Below are positions 34,063 to 35,031 of a DNA stretch of 35,031 nucleotides, piece by piece. Position 1 is the stretch's first letter; each line of letters begins with the position of its first letter. Under the pieces are notes generated by a model. The model saw only the letters and a program-made list of their open reading frames with translations, was not told the DNA's origin and made no database searches. Made by a program: the position numbers and the translations under genes. This stretch comes from Lachnoclostridium sp. UBA903 (lineage in GTDB: Bacteria > Bacillota > Clostridia > Lachnospirales > Lachnospiraceae): contig DBEP01000009.1 in the NCBI GenBank assembly GCA_002294045.1, positions 1 to 35,031 on the forward strand, in the 5' to 3' direction.

Positions 34063-34721
34063 CGCGGCACCTCCAGCCGGTAGCCCATTTTATACACGGT
34101 TTTTATTTTACTATCCAAATCCAGTTTTTTTCTGAGCCTTTGTATATGAACGTCAACGGTTCTTGTTTCACCCATATAATCATATCCCCACACCAGTTCC
34201 AGAAGCTTTTCCCTTGACAGGGCAATATTTTTATTGCGTATTAATATCTCCAGAAGCATAAATTCTTTTATAGTCAGTTCTGCGGGACTGCCGTCCAGCA
34301 GAACCGTACGTGCATCCAGGTCCACTTCCAGATTGCCGATGACAATAACATTATTTCCTGCTGTCTTATACCGTTTCAGGACTGTTTCAATTCTTGTCAG
34401 CAGCTCTACGGCTGCAAAAGGTTTTACCATGTAGTCATCGGCCCCAAGTTTCAGTCCCATGATTTTATCGTTCAGCTCGTTCTTTGCACTTAAAAAAATT
34501 ACGGGAATCCCCAGGGGTTCAATTTCTTTCATCAGTGTGAAGCCGTCCTTTCCCGGCAGCATAATATCCAGAATAATCAGATCCGGCTTATATATTTCAA
34601 TGTTGCCCATAACCTCATTACCGCCGGCGGCATGAAATCCCGTATGTCCTACCAGCTTCAGGTTCATCAGAATCAAATCGGCAATTGCCGGTTCGTCTTC
34701 TACTACCAGAATTTTAGCCAT
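34059..34721 (-). CDS. OmpR/PhoB-family response regulator
   Basis: A 220-aa regulator with a receiver domain (acidic E8-D9-E10, phosphoacceptor D52 in ILDIMLP, S78, K100 in MVKPF). Its C-terminal winged helix contains LTIKEFMLLEILIRNKN and ETRTVDVHIQRLRKKL. All residues for phosphotransfer are present. It is first in the operon, with GGAGG 8 nt before the ATG. It likely controls its own promoter through the AAAGTTGTA repeats at 34765-34784, and perhaps wall-related genes elsewhere. Confidence 0.94.
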   Translation of the reverse strand: MAKILVVEDEPAIADLILMNLKLVGHTGFHAAGGNEVMGNIEIYKPDLIILDIMLPGKDGFTLMKEIEPLGIPVIFLSAKNELNDKIMGLKLGADDYMVKPFAAVELLTRIETVLKRYKTAGNNVIVIGNLEVDLDARTVLLDGSPAELTIKEFMLLEILIRNKNIALSREKLLELVWGYDYMGETRTVDVHIQRLRKKLDLDSKIKTVYKMGYRLEVPR

Positions 34722-34743
34722 GGTGCTACCTCCTTTTCCGTAA

Positions 34744-34784
34744 ATTATACCAAAAGGCGCAGAGAAAGTTGTATCAAAGTTGTA
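34744..34784 (-). promoter_or_regulatory. Promoter and 11-bp-period direct repeat of OmpR-type operon
   Basis: On the minus strand an extended -10, TGGTATAAT (34752-34744), lacks a good -35. In its place lie two exact copies of AAAGTTGTA (plus-strand 34765-34773 and 34776-34784), 11 bp apart. OmpR/PhoB-type regulators bind such 11-bp-spaced direct repeats overlapping a weak -35. The leader would be only about 15 nt. Confidence 0.6.
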
Positions 34785-34869
34785 AAATCCATTGTGACTT
34801 CAGTATTCCGTTTTCATTCCATTTTCATCCCAATTTGCTATACCACGGTCAGGCTTGTATGCAAATAAG

Positions 34870-35031
34870 GGGCTGCTGCAAAATATTCAATATACTGAAC
34901 TTGTGTCTAGAACATGATTTATATTTCTTCAATTTTGTTCCATGTCGCGGGAATAAACGGCTCCATTCTCTATCCTGGAGCCATTCGCACTTACATTTCA
35001 CAAAATATTTGCGAAATATAAATCATATTCT
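34870..35031 (+). repeat. Long palindromic element, GGGGCTGCTGCAAAAT end (copy 4, cut by window edge)
   Basis: It begins GGGGCTGCTGCAAAAT (34870-34885), the same end as copies 2 and 3. AGAACATGATTTATATTTC (34909-34927) pairs with GAAATATAAATCATATTCT (35013-35031) at 18 of 19 positions. ATTTTGT pairs with ACAAAAT inside, and GGCTCCA (34959-34965) with TGGAGCC (34976-34982) at the tip. The outer part of the right arm must lie beyond the window, giving an expected total of about 200 bp. Confidence 0.65.

Noticed and set aside
12107..35031. GGGCTGYTGC copies as ends of a complete insertion sequence
   Set aside because: No transposase gene lies between any two copies; the genes between them are transport, hydrolase and regulator genes with their own promoters.
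1..35031. CRISPR arrays, tRNA, rRNA, prophage genes
   Set aside because: No regularly spaced repeats, no cloverleaf or rRNA-like sequence, and no phage structural genes were seen on either strand.

Overview
The window looks like part of a Firmicutes chromosome, most likely a gut-type Lachnospiraceae/Clostridia species. The evidence is modest GC content, AGGAGG-type ribosome sites, YesM/YesN-type two-component pairs next to LplABC-type sugar importers without their own ATPase, and a TetR-ABC exporter module. The genus is inference. No rRNA, tRNA, CRISPR array, phage or complete insertion sequence was seen.

Layout. (1) 1-632: 3' part of a VOC/glyoxalase-like gene, convergent with a two-gene minus-strand operon (unknown 150-aa protein, then a PHP-fold phosphoesterase; 629-2029). 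(2) 2239-6776: operon of a variant glycerophosphodiesterase-like enzyme and a complete ABC importer (permease, ATPase, lipoprotein, permease). With the divergent PHP gene it looks like an uptake-and-hydrolysis module for a small phosphorus ester. (3) 6916-15730: carbohydrate cassette 1, a YesMN pair divergent from an SBP/LplB/LplC operon ending in a cytoplasmic DUF4038/GH140-like hydrolase. (4) 15944-24841: cassette 2, a paralogous set (YesM, YesN, SBP, LplB, LplC) ending in a GH2 beta-glucuronidase. (5) 25247-29537: TetR regulator and a two-subunit ABC exporter. (6) 29775-31706: the tail of a lost LplC-type permease, then an orphan sugar-binding lipoprotein whose central part is noticeably GC-rich. 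(7) 31898-34721, minus strand: OmpR-type regulator, HAMP histidine kinase and secreted PepSY-like protein. (8) 34870-35031: left part of a long palindromic element running off the window.

How the genes work together. Each carbohydrate cassette senses an extracellular signal through a YesM kinase, activates transcription through a YesN/AraC regulator, captures a glycoside with a lipoprotein, imports it, and hydrolyses it in the cytoplasm, since neither hydrolase has a signal peptide. Neither cassette carries an ATPase, so a shared MsmX-type ATPase elsewhere is expected.

The least expected signals are non-coding. A dispersed hairpin family with ends like RGGGCTGYTGCAAAATTC sits immediately 3' of all three large sugar-binding lipoprotein genes and again at the right edge. 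Other notable points are the permease relic before the orphan lipoprotein, a variant GDPD active site in an importer operon, a Lys-to-Gln change in one receiver domain, and an 11-bp-period direct repeat at the promoter of the OmpR-type system.
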